DNA of 64,000 nt from Cornus controversa. Its lineage: Eukaryota > Streptophyta > Magnoliopsida > Cornales > Cornaceae. The translations under genes and the position numbers were made by a program. The stretch lies in assembly GCA_026545225.1 (NCBI GenBank), contig CM048854.1:28711230-28775229 (forward strand), given 5' to 3'. Positions 1 to 12,700 of this stretch are shown in pieces; positions within the stretch are counted from its first letter, which is position 1, and each line of letters begins with the position of its first letter. The notes beneath the pieces were generated by a model. It saw nothing but the letters and a program-made list of their open reading frames with translations, did no database searches and was not told the origin of the DNA.

Positions 1-92
1 CTTTCTTCAAGCCCCTTACAGCACCCTTTTGCCTTTCCCAAGTTCCTATCACTGAAAGAGAAATATTCACATTCATACATAGACATAGTACT

Positions 93-113
93 ATTATATA
101 TATATATATATAT
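93..113. repeat. (TA)n microsatellite upstream of the EPFL-like gene
   Basis: A short perfect TA run lies about 190 bp before the chosen start codon. A (CT)n-(CA)n tract follows at about 220-254, directly in the presumed 5' UTR. Either may sit in the promoter or leader; no function can be read from them. Confidence 0.7.
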
Positions 114-218
114 GTATGTTTATAAGTCATAAAAGAGAGAATGCTGATGATCTATTGAACCTTGTATAGATCAGTGAACCCTATTTCAGCTTGCAGCCTT
201 GCACACTTTCAAGATTTT

Positions 219-254
<36 letters not shown>

Positions 255-298
255 TTGGAAAAAAATTGCATCAAGAAGCTAAGCTCCAAGGTCCTCTA

Positions 299-488
299 AT
301 GGGGTGTGTTCAAACTTGCATATGTTGCCAAAGAAGTAGACATCTATTCATTTCTTTGCTCTTTCTCTTGGTTTCAAGCTTGACCCTTGTCAGATTCATG
401 GCTGAAGGTAAGTCATTGATCACTCCCAAAACTTTAAACAAATTATAGTAGCTATAAATTTATGTTCAGATCATATCAATTTAAATTG

Positions 489-523
<35 letters not shown>

Positions 524-664
524 ACTAATTGTAGGTAGAGCAATTTCCAAGCTGGTTGACTACTCTGCCCAGGTATGAGAACTAGACACAGAGTATGATT
601 TAATTCTAAGTCTCTTGTTTTTCTTGTACCCAATTGCTATGTGACATATATACTTACATATGTT

Positions 665-702
<38 letters not shown>

Positions 703-968
703 GTGGGGAAGAGAAAGTGGTTGTGATGAGAAGATTGATAGGGTCAAGTCCTCCAAGATGTGAGAGGAGGTGCAGCTCTTGTGGTCACTGTGAGGCAATT
801 CAAGTCCCTGTTGTTCCCCAACTGAACACCCACATGGTGATTATGAGTAATGGTCACCATTTGATCTCTACAGTCCCAACCATTGAATATGCAAGAGGTG
901 ACTATATCTCCAACTACAAGCCCATGTGTTGGAAGTGTAAATGTGGAGACCTACTTTTCAATCCTTGA
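299..968 (+). CDS. EPF/EPFL-family secreted peptide precursor (EPFL2-like), three exons
   Basis: Exons are 299-407, 535-572 and 699-968; both introns are GT-AG and the phases close, giving 138 aa. The product begins with a short basic stretch and a hydrophobic segment (about residues 15-33), consistent with a signal peptide, then AEGRAISKL. The C-terminal domain holds RRLIGSSPPRCERRC, CGHCEAIQVP and a final NYKPM-WKCKCG block ending in FNP. These are hallmarks of EPIDERMAL PATTERNING FACTOR-LIKE peptides, and the CERRC-SSCGHCEAIQVP pattern is closest to EPFL2. Known family members are apoplastic ligands of ERECTA-family receptor kinases that act in organ and margin patterning. Cysteines lie at 70, 74, 77, 80, 126, 129 and 131: the usual six plus an extra one at 126. 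The ATG at 299 was chosen because it opens directly onto the signal peptide; the in-frame extension upstream has only a TTG. Intron 2 carries a (TA)n tract up to its acceptor. The exact paralogue within the EPFL1/2/3 group is uncertain. Confidence 0.93.
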
Positions 969-1624
969 TCATCATCATCATCATCATGATTAAACTGTCA
1001 ATATATCATATCTATATATATATATACATATATATAAATGTACATGTGGCTTCAATGTAGCAATTCAGTGAATATATTCTCTGTGATGTCATTCACACCC
1101 TTCTCTTTAGCCTAGCTACCAAATTAAGCCAGTAGTCTGTAGTAAATTAATTAACTTCTATGTTATTTATTTTATTTTTTATCAATTTCCATTGAGATTC
1201 GAATTCTCTCCTATTTCTCACTCGTCGTGTGTGTGTACTATTATATTAACAGTCTAACACACTATATCACAATGTAGGGTACTGATGTAACATTCATTAT
1301 CGCCTTTACTTCTGTACTATTAAATTAAATGTGTAACATGTTATATCACAATGTAGCATAATAATTAACTAACATTCATTATCACTTTTACATCAAAAAT
1401 TGGATTAATGATTTTTAATTGTTGTGTTGTCCAAACGCATTGAGATTTGAAGGGTAATTAACAAAGTAAGAATTTACTATATGTTTTCAAGACAAGTTTG
1501 AAAAGAAGTTGAAACAGAGAGCACAGAGCAGAGCATGGGGTTGATTGTTTTATGTTTCATCGTTTTCTGTGGGGATTAATGTGATGGGAATGTGACGACA
1601 TGGTTGGGGGTGTATTTTTTAATG

Positions 1625-1663
<39 letters not shown>

Positions 1664-1724
1664 TATGTGGTACAATTATCAAACATGGTCATGTCAGGGC
1701 AGTATTGGTTTCGTATCCTACAAG

Positions 1725-1758
<34 letters not shown>

Positions 1759-2207
1759 TCAGGAAAAGGACTCCTCGAAGAGATAAACACAGCAGGGAAA
1801 GGCCCACCACCCACTTCTGATTTTCCATGATTTGGCTGCATGCATTTAGTTTAATTTCATGGTATCTTTGTTTTTATGTCATAAAAAACTAATGTAATTT
1901 TAATAATATATCTGTACACGAGTGAATTATAGTATCTAAATATATATATAAGTATTTGTAAGGGAGCCTTTAAATTAAGAGTAAGTTTTTTGATGAGACA
2001 TGCTCTCATGATGAGCTTTGTCTTTATACTTGAAACTTCGAAATAGAGGGACTTTTCCACTGTCATTGTAACTTTTTCCTTCGAATTCAATGTCAGGTGA
2101 TGAGTTATAACATTGAAAATAGGTATGGGCTGATTGATGTTTACTATCATGGTACTCGGGTCCTCTCCAATACACATTTGAGTTCAAAATAACTATGTGT
2201 TACATAT
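969..2207. other. Intergenic AT-rich DNA with microsatellites
   Basis: No coding region is supported here. The stretch contains (TA)n runs near 1010-1035, 1625-1660 and 1725-1742, the last followed by (CA)n. A near repeat at about 1230-1275 and 1315-1360 shares TATCACAATGTAG. The open frames present are built from microsatellite translation. Confidence 0.6.
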
Positions 2208-2216
2208 TTGTTTAAA

Positions 2217-2429
2217 GAGAAATGTTAAACGTCATGAAATTATTTCATGAATTTGTATCATGAATGATATGGCAGGTAACGTGGAGAGTTAGTATTGGTG
2301 GAATTCAGTGATAATATCATAGGACTCTATGTATGAAGGGAATCCCACCAATACTAACTCTCCACGTTACCTGCCACATCATTCATGATATAAATTCATG
2401 AAATAATTTCATGACGCATAACATTGCTC
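2217..2429. mobile_element. Palindromic Mutator-type MITE with 9-bp TSD (family member 1)
   Basis: The 213-bp element is almost entirely two inverted arms of about 85-90 bp around a short loop. It begins GAGAAATGTTA and ends TAACATTGCTC. It is flanked by an exact 9-bp duplication, TTGTTTAAA, at 2208-2216 and 2430-2438. A 9-bp TSD with long inverted arms is the signature of Mutator-like (MULE) non-autonomous elements. It has no coding capacity. The ends match those of the elements at 3838, 23372 and 28982. Confidence 0.88.
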
Positions 2430-2715
2430 TTGTTTAAATCATTGTTTGCAAGGTATTGCATTCTCAATATTTGTGTCATATTTTTCAATTTAAATTGTAC
2501 ATGATGAAAGATTGCAAGGGAAAGCATCCCGATTACTTTTGGTGTCCATTTTATACTATTTAGCAACTTCTAAAGGTGAACTATATGATCTTTCTATGCT
2601 AAATAGTTATGACAGCTAGCTCCACATTGTTACTGTTTTTTTTGCCTATGTATACCCTGGTTCTACAGTGAACTCAGGAAATGGTTGTCCATCACAAACT
2701 GAGATGCACACGCTT

Positions 2716-2893
2716 CGGTCCAATTGGGAGAACCAAATCATACGGAACGAACCCAACCTTGTAACTAATAAAATCAATCGGTCCAATTGGGAGAACCAAA
2801 TCATACGGAACGAACCCAACCTTGTAACTAATAAAATCAAACCGAACCGTGAACTAATAAAATCAAACCGAACCGTGAAGAACCGGTTTCATT
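2716..2893. repeat. Tandem repeat, 63-bp unit twice, then a 26-bp unit
   Basis: A 63-bp unit starting CGGTCCAATTGGGAG occurs at 2716-2778 and again at 2779-2841 almost unchanged. It is followed by about two copies of a 26-bp unit containing CCGAACCGTGAACTAATAAA. Short ORFs on both strands are translations of this repeat and are not considered genes. Confidence 0.8.
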
Positions 2894-3724
2894 CAATTCC
2901 ACTGTTTCCAAACACCTGATTTCATCACCCCCGCTATAGAATATCCCAAACCACCGCCTAAACATCAAGTGCCATTCAGCCAGGTATAGAAAACTAAAGT
3001 CAATAAACAACATTATGTTACAATAAAATAGCCAAATCAATCTTGTATTCAGTCTAAAATAGGAATATAAATGTGAATTCACACCCTTCCCTCCAAGTTA
3101 GCTAGCAAGCCTGGCAGACCATAGGGAAAAAATATTTGCCCACATTCTAATGAAGGAAGTAACTTTCAATTGAAGAACAAAGAAATGGGCATAAAATATT
3201 AAAACTGATGGGAAGACAGATAGCTCAACCTCCAAATTGACATATATTGCATAAGGTGCTTGGCTTTAAAGAATGTACAAGTTGTTTACACTGCCTGCAC
3301 TTACTTAATACAAGTAGGAGTGACATTAGCCCACTCCAAGTGAAATGTCTACAGCTTTGGGCATTGTGAATACACCAACGGCTCACATCACCTAGTTAGA
3401 GCACAAAATTGAAGGTTGGCAATAAAAAAGAAATGAATAAACAAATAATTAAAAAAAAAAAAAAAAGAGGTGGGGAACTAAGGTTATTAACCAGAACTGA
3501 TTACAAAATGGCTGCTTCTGGAGGAGCCATATCCTTCCACCTGACCAGAAATAACAGAGGCTTGCACTTCTGCACACGAGCATCAACATCTGGTAGGAGT
3601 GATAGCAGGAATCACATGATTGTAAAATCCAATGTACACGAGATTTTTCTTTCCTGCACGTTCTTTGCCGGGGTGATGACATTTGTAATTTAGTGTGCCA
3701 ATTTGTTCTGTCTATCGCACTCTT

Positions 3725-6700
3725 TTAATAGGTACCAGCAGTGCGTTTCTTGTACTTGCTTTGTGCCAAGCCCAAGAGGAAGTCTGTAAATATGTGCTCA
3801 TACTCCGGCATTTTCCCATAACCTGCAGTATATAAAAGGGAAATGCTAAACTTCACAATTTTATTTCACGAATTTTAACTCGAATCTACATGGCAGATGA
3901 TAATACCACCGGAACTCCGTGTATGGGGGGAATCCCACCAATACTAACTTACCATTTAATTTATCTCCTAAAATAATAGACTATCACCTGCCACATAGAT
4001 TCGAGTTAAAATTTGTGATATTTATTCGAGACGTGTAGCATTGCTCTATATAAAATACCAATCTGAGCACCATTAAAGGCTTATGCCTTCAAAGATTTAC
4101 AAAGAAAATCAAGTATTGGAAAGAAGAAAAAAATCCTGTTATAAAGGCTAGCCTTCCTGAAGTCTTAAGTTTTTAAAAAGATTTTAATCTGAATCAGGAG
4201 GGGGGAAAAGGTACAGATAAGAACAGAATAAAGTTGGAGAAGTAATTAGAGCAAAAGATCGAAGGACAAAAATTATCATCCAATTACAAGAAAAAGCTAA
4301 TGCTTTTCCCTTACCAGGGAAATAGTTGATATCAATGACGTAAAATCGGTCTCTGGTCCCATGTTCTCTAATAATATCTAAGTTGAACAGCCGAAGGCCC
4401 TACAGGTAGAACGAGCACGATGTTAAATAAATAATTACCAAGAAGACAAAAAAAGCACAAGATATTCATAAAACCCAGACATTGTTAGACTACTGCAAAA
4501 TCAGAAGGTAAAGTATAGAAAAATACCAGTCGACGACGAAGTTCCCTGGCAAGTCTCTCGAGCAAAGGTCGTGGAGGAAGCTCTGCAGGTAAAAAGAAAT
4601 AACTGATAAATCCCTGAGAAGATCTAAAAGCGATGACCAGACACGAATTTTAAAGACCTTAAAGTAGGTAAATATCACTAACTCAAAATTGATTCCTTCA
4701 GGACAATCACTATGTAGCATAACAAAGAAGCCCTCAAATAAAACCCTGAAGGAGGCAGTGCAGGTGGCATATGGGCTTAAACCTGGAGACCATTCCCACC
4801 TATTGCAAACCCCTCTGTCACAAGAGTATACACAAAGAAACGCAATTTTCTCAAAGGAAATGACCTCACCTGCAACTCCTGGGTCAAGATCGGCATCATC
4901 CGCAGATGCTGCAGCACCAGATACCCTTGGAAAGCGGAACACTCCAGCACTTTTGGACAGCTCCCGTTTACAAACATCAGGTAAAGAGAATCGCCTGACA
5001 ACCTTAATAAATTCCCCAATGATATAAACCTTGAAGAGAACACCACCTAAAATCAACAAACAGATGCTTCCATGGTTATTCGTTCACTCTTGACAATAAT
5101 AAAGGTATTAGATAGTGTATGAAATAAAGTTGCATACCATGGTTCACAAACTCCTGTAGAACAAGTGGAGGTTCAAGTTTCTCGAGGGAGTATTGATCAA
5201 AAGCCAGTGATAGTTCATGGGACTTGGCACTTCCATCAACAACCAAAGGCTTTGCAACTGGAACAGACAGAAGTACCCATTTCAATAATGAAAAAATTGC
5301 AAGAAAAATTAAAAGGCCACTACTAATTTCAACACTAACAATGACCTATGAAGCATGGACACAGACACGGGATAAGAAAATGGCATGATACGGATACGGA
5401 AATATGACAAATTTTTAAAAAATAAGACACAGGTATGGCAAGGACATGTCTATATATATATATACATATATTGTATTAATGTATGTGTATAACAAATATA
5501 TGTTTGTATAAATTTAACATAATAATTGTTTGTCATGATATATATTGTTACTAACATTTCCATCTAAAAAGATTATGACAAACAAGTTGAGAGTTATATA
5601 TCTCAATACTATTTTTTGATAAAATTCTAATTTTTTATTCACAATTATACTCATCATCATCATCATCATCCTTGCCTTAATCCCATATGAATGGGGTCGA
5701 CCACATGAATTCTCTCCGATTAAGTGAGAATTCATCAAGAAGATTTGACATATATTCTACAGTCGTTTGTCTACCTGACACTAACCCACACCTCTTTTTC
5801 ACAATTATACTACAATATTATATTTGAAAAAGTTATATTTTAATGTTCATGACTTGTTAAATATATATTCTGAAATATCTGACAAGTACATGATATGTGA
5901 TTACAGTATCTGAGAAGTTTCAAATACATGTTAGAAATAAAAATGAAAAACAACCCGTCCAACGAATAAAAAATTCTTCCCAAACCCGCTTCGAGGTGCC
6001 CAACATCGGAGTCGGGGCAGGTTCGGGGTGCCCCAATATATATGTGTTTTTGAAGAAATACAATGCAAACTCGAACGAATTTACGATAAATTTTGTAAAA
6101 AAAAAATTAAGTACAGACAAATACTTACAAATGATAATAACAAAAATATTGTTAAACTTTAAAATTATCATAACTAATGAAAAATAAATAAAAATAATAG
6201 TTAATAAAAGAATATTTATTTACATATTTATTATTAACCGGGGCGGGTTCGAAACTTAGCTGATTTTAAACTCTCTTCCCAACCCCTAACCCGATTAGTA
6301 TGTGGGTGGGACGGGGCAAGGCCCCGACGGGCCAGGTTAAATTGACATCCCTAAATACATTTAGGATGTACTGGACACAAATTTGTGAGTATCCGAAGAG
6401 TGTCGGTATTCAACACAGACACAATATGGATACGTGCACCTTCTAGAAGTACATGTGTCTCATAGACAAACATACGTTATATCAGTTGTCAGTCTCCCAA
6501 GGCATAAACAAAAAGTATATTGAATAGGGGAAAGTCGGACACAACATGTTTACTGTACTTTGTAATGAAGGGCTAGCAAGATTGAAGCAAAGCCAAGAAC
6601 CTAACTATAGAATGCAGTCAGCAAGTTATACCAAGAAACTCATCCAAAAACACACACACACACACAAACATACCAAGAGGTAGCACCAGCCCAGCCTTGT

Positions 6701-9700
6701 TAACTGCATCGGGGATAGATGATGGATCTTTTTTGATAACCAATTGCTTCGGAACACAAACTTTGCCTGCATATTTTTTATAATGCCCATTAATTCTGTT
6801 CAGAATCACAGAACAATATTGATAAGCAAACTAATAAATTGCAATTCTTATCATACATCAACCTAACATCAAGAACTAAAAGCTTTCTGGGTAAACTTGA
6901 AGTAAACATCTATTCTTCACAGACCCTATTCCCGAGGAATACAGTAGAGAAATTACCATAGGGATCAGACAAATTCAGATCAGCAACATCCTGAAGCATG
7001 GACTGACGATTATGTACGTGCTGTATTGCATCTGGTGGATCAAGGACTGTGACTTCTGGATGTGTTAGCCTGTAATCCTTCACATATTGGCAAAGAAGGG
7101 TAAGAAGGAAGTGGATATTATTGTATGTATATACTTATATAGAACAGCAAAATTCTGGACCGTCTCGATGAAATGATAAAGTGAAATTTAATCCAGTTAA
7201 CAGCTAGTAACAATCAAATTAAGGGGACATAATTAATACACCTGCAGACAACATAAAGCAAATGAAGAATGTTCCCCAGCTTCACTAATATGATTATCAT
7301 TTACAGGGCAATGTAATAAAATCTAGGACTCCACTTTTGTCCAAGACAAACTTGCCACCAAAATTTGGAACTAGGATTATCCATTCTCAAAATTCCAAAA
7401 CAAAAATGAAAAACCAATTAGAGTAAATAATGATAATGATGATGATGATGATAATAACAATAATAATAGTGTCTTATTATTCAAATAAGTTGCTCAAATA
7501 TTTATCAGCATCCTCAATTTTGACACAAACACCAGTTGGAGGAAATAATACGACAAGGGTTGTTACTTCCCAGCACATGACTATAATAACACCAGAAATG
7601 ATAACGAAAAGAAGAATAACAGTAACAACAACAACAATAATAGAACAACCACCAAGCCTTTTTTCCAACTACTTGGGGTCGGCTACATGAATCCTATGCT
7701 CCATTCCACTCTATCTAAGGCCACAGCCTCAGTCAAACCACATGCAATCATATTCTTCTTTACCAACTCTACCCATGTTAACTTTGGTCGTCATCTTCCC
7801 CTAGTATTACCCTCAATGTGGACCATGGCACTCTACGCATTTAAAGGTCTTCTTTACACATGTTCAAACCATCTTAACCAATTTTCTCTCATTTTAGTAA
7901 CAGAATCAGTGAAAAGAAAGAATTCCTTATTTTGTAAAGGAACAAGCAAGAAAAGACCCACTTCAAAGAATCCAATTGCAGGTTGAACATGTGTAAGAGA
8001 ATCAGGTACATTATGGATGTGAAATTTATCCATTCATAATTCACGCAAAATTTGTTTAGGAACTGCAATCAACTACTTGGTTGTATCCGATTGCTAGCAG
8101 TTATCAACTACAGATGATTGAAAATCTGTCATCCTGATATAAATCTTGCACCCACTCCCAGATTGGTTTACATAAAGCCATTCATAAGCATAAAACAAAA
8201 TTCTGAAAACCATCGGTTGAAAACAATAATAAACAGTGTTCACTAATTTGGTTTTTTTTTTCAAACAATAAAGAGCCATACGTAGCTTCTCTCTGACTCT
8301 GATGGGCTGTTCGTAATATCAATAGTATTTATGCAAAACATTGACTGATAACATTTGTTATAATTAATATCTTCTTGGTAAATGAAAATACCATCACAAA
8401 ACAAGTATTGATACTACATTCAGAAAGATGATTTGTCAAAACCACTAAAGATCATTCACCAGGAACCAACCTATTTAACAAGGCAACCAAAGGTGAAAGG
8501 AATCTAGAACGAATTTTAGTAAAACTGAAACACTGGCCAAATTACAAATTAAATAGTAAAATTGAAATGGACTTGGATCAAATCAAATCAAGATTCAAAT
8601 TGCAAACAATAGGATTGAGTATGGATTATTGAAATGATTATATATAAACCTACTATCATGCATGTTTACTACTATAGAATTAAGGGACAGGTATTTTCAT
8701 TCTACTTAACCAAATTGAGGAAGCACAATTAGATGTCTTTTTTATATAATAAATAGACATTATTAGAAGATAAAACTTTGAGGTGTTATTGATCTTAACA
8801 ATTATGGTAATTTTCTTAAGACGCGTTATTGAAGTGCAAAAAATAATTCCACTAGCACTTTAAAATCACATCAATGACGTAATTAAGTTACAATGCATAC
8901 AATGTTCCCCAGCTAAATCTCCACATCCATCAGAGTTTACATATCACCATACCACATCTTTGAAGGATGGACTATCAACATGACATCGTACGTTGCAAGC
9001 CAAAATGGAGTAAATGAGGAGTATAATTCCAAATTTTAGATCAAGAACATTAGGTGTAGCAAGGACTTTATACCGGGCACACACTGGATCTTAAAATAAC
9101 TAAGATCAGGTTAGCTCTCTCCGGTTCCGCTGGTAAAAGATGATAGTGATGTATCTTGGAGAAATTAATTCATTTGAAGAAACCAAACTCTCTTTAAGAG
9201 AGAGAGAGAGAGAGAGCTTAGGAAATCCTGCAGAAAACCAGCCAAATAAACCATGAAAGGAAAAGGGTTCTCACTTGCTGGCATCTTGAGGCTTCAACCT
9301 CAATTATCAAGGTCATGTTTCAAGAAGCAAGAAAGAGCAAGCATTCGGCAAATTATGTTAGACGGGACTAAGCGTAGGGATTAAAAAATCTGCTTGCCTA
9401 CCAGACACTACAAATGCATTTTTAATCCCCCAGCATCAGTTGATTATATCTTGTGGTAAAGTCATACATTAGGCCGATGGAATTGCTGGAGGTCATAATA
9501 ATCAATGAATTCCAGTATACTAACAAGTAAGATAATATACTTCAACATAGATTGATGTTCAAATGGACCAACCTCAAGAATCTGCCGCCACTCCTTTCCT
9601 GTTAACTGCATTAAAAGAATAAGAGAAAAATAAATTTGTGAGGAAGTGATAATCAGACCATCCATATCTATTAATAGTTTTAACATACAGATGCAGAAGG

Positions 9701-12700
9701 TGCATAATGATATATTGACTAAAATATTGGAGCGTGCTTTCATGCACACGTGTATGAGCATGTCATCACATGCACTAGCACATGTATTTGCAACTGAACC
9801 CCCGCGCAAGAGAGGGGGGGGGGGAGAGAGATAGAGAGAGAGAGAGGAATACAAACAGGAGAACTCCACTAACCTTGTGCAAAAGGATGTCAAAAGGACC
9901 TTGATCTGAAAGGGGCCTATTTTGGTCAATAGCAACAAACAGTATTCCCTTATTCCTGAAATGCATGCAACCATCAATAGAATTAGCTACTTGATACAAT
10001 TGGAAACGAAGAGGAATCCAGTAAAGACATTAGTGATAGATTAGAAATATAATGCAAAATATATATGGCTGTAATAAAGTAGCTGGTAAAAATTGACAGG
10101 CGCCGATTTCCTTAATGCATATTATTAAAATCTAGAAAACAAATTAATTATATCGCCATGCTTGATGGAAGCAACAGCACATCATGAAATGTTGCTATTT
10201 CAATTTTCACATTCATTAGTATTTGCCAATCTTCTATGATAATCCTGCTTATTTGAAAGGGGCAAACAGGCAACTCCATTTACAATAGTAAAGTGAGATA
10301 TGATATATAAATTATCAATTGGAAAGTCAGGTAGGCAGATTTCATTGACATTTAAACATTAACTTTCACATTAAACTATAAACTTTTGCGATCCATGAAA
10401 CAACAAAATAATAAAATCAATCAACTATGTAACATAAACTAAAATACCCATTTAAATCATTGTCTCAAAGCAGTGGGCATTAGACGAACAAGTAATTCAA
10501 GATTGTGATTGGTAAACACACGCTAATTCTACGTTGTTAGGAGGGAAGGAAGAGAGAAGGGATGGAGCAAGCTTCCATTGTTTGGTAGAAGAGAGAGGAA
10601 GAGAAGGAAGGGTGAGAGGAGGAATGAGGCATCCTTCCGTACCCATCATTTTGCTTTCATCCAAAAGTGGGAGGAAGAGGAAAGATAAAAATAGATATTT
10701 GTTTAAAAAAAAATTTTAAAAAAATAATTCCTTATCCTCATTTAAATGTATTAGTTTATATATATATGGTTATATTGATAAAATAGCAACACATCCCTTT
10801 TCTTTCCTTCCACCCAACCAAACAAAAAGAGGGATGGATACTAGGGATGACAAAGTTTGACACAACACATCAACAAGAGGAGGAATGAGGCATCCTTCCA
10901 TGCCCATCATTTTTCTTTCATACAAAAGTGGGAGGAAGAGGAAAAAGAAAAATAGATATTTGTTTAAAAAAATTCCTTACCCTCATCTAAATGTATTAGT
11001 TCATATATATATGGTTATATTGATAAAATAGCAATGCATCCCTTTTCTTCCCTTCCACCCAACCAAACAAAAAGAGGGATGGATACTAGGGAAGACAAAG
11101 TTTGACACGACCCATCAACGACTCAAACTCAAAGCGATATTTGTAGGTTCGGTGTGACCTTAATCATCTTCATATTATAATCGTGGCGCGCCCCAATTAA
11201 CCCATTAGGAGACTCAATCCGTTTAACCCAAATTTTTTTTAAATAAGGTACTCACACACACTTTTGCCCACGCAGGGGCTCGAACCCGCCACCCCCCCCC
11301 CTCTTTGAGAGTGGGGAGGTTATACCATTGGGCTATAGGCCCTTTGGTAATCTAATTAACCCAATTTGACCCGTTTAATTAATCTTGTCTTGTCAACCTA
11401 AATGGACCAGTGATTCGTTTGAACCCATATAATAGGTATTATATTTGAATTAGTCTATGTATAGTGAAAACATTGTTTAATTGTGTTGTTTAAAATAAAA
11501 CAATTAGTCATTCCATAATTTTTAATTTAATATTTTGTTTTATTTTTATTCGCATTTTATTATTAAGGAAAAATAGTAAATAAATTGTTAAGCAAGTCGT
11601 GTCGTATTACATGTTTAATAAACAGATCCAAGTTCGTTTAAGGGTGTTTAACGTTTCATAAATGGACAATGTTTGGGTCCACCCATATAACAAAATACCT
11701 TATTTTGAAACGACATGAATACTACACGTAACCTGAATTGTCACTCCTAATAGATACCATCCCTTCCCTAGGGCTCATCCATCACTCCCCCCTCCCTCAC
11801 ATCCATTTTTACATCCCTCTTGCAAAATGGAGCATTAAATTGCCAGATGTAAAGGAACTCAACAGATTGACAAGATAATTGTGAATGACAACTAAATGCA
11901 AGCCGGATAGAATGCGAATAAATTAGACTCATATGTAAAAATAAAATTAGTCAAAGCAAGTAACCACAAATATTTTAACTGACTAGGGGAAAAGCAAAGC
12001 AAAGAATAATCACAATCATGTTTTGTCTTACTTGCAAATTGCTTTGATCTACACAAAAATATTTTATATTAAATAAGAGCATCAGTAGATTCCACATACA
12101 TAAAACTAGGTAATCTAATAGGAGATACAGAAAGTAGCTGAAGCTACAGAATCTTTCAAACACAGCTTAAGTGAAGAATAATTAATTTTGGGTTTCTCAT
12201 AACACTTCAAACTTCAAAGTACTACGCCAGACATTCTAAAATTGAAAATAACTTATATGCCCCCAAGTCAATTTGCTCTCTGTTTCGCTACCTCGACAAC
12301 AGAGGTTAAGAAAATAACGCACACGCAAAGAGCATAATTGAGAAATCCTGTACTCGAATCTGAAACCCAGAAATGAAGAAATCGAAATTCAAATTGACGA
12401 AAAAAAAAAGTGCAGCTGAACACGCAAACAGCTTACTTTAAAAATCTAATCCACACAATTCAAAGCAAATCTGCAGCTTATGACACTTGATTTATCTACT
12501 AGAACATTCTCGCACAACTACAAATAATAAACACTAAGACTACACTCTAATTCTCTTAAAGAAACACACGTGTGTAAATAGATAAAGAAGAAGAAAGCTA
12601 AAAAGAAAAACGTGATCCATATCTATAAACTATCACTAAGACATAATCAAGCCATAACCGTTAAGTTCTCTGCCGGATAAAAAAAAAACCACATAATTTG

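Noticed and set aside
191..298. In-frame upstream extension of the EPFL-like ORF
   Set aside because: It starts at TTG, not ATG, and translates a CT/CA microsatellite. The ATG at 299 opens directly onto the signal peptide.
11270..11345. Possible tRNA gene on the - strand
   Set aside because: Box A and box B are present, but a C/G homopolymer separates them and no cloverleaf or paired acceptor stem can form. A SINE explains it better.
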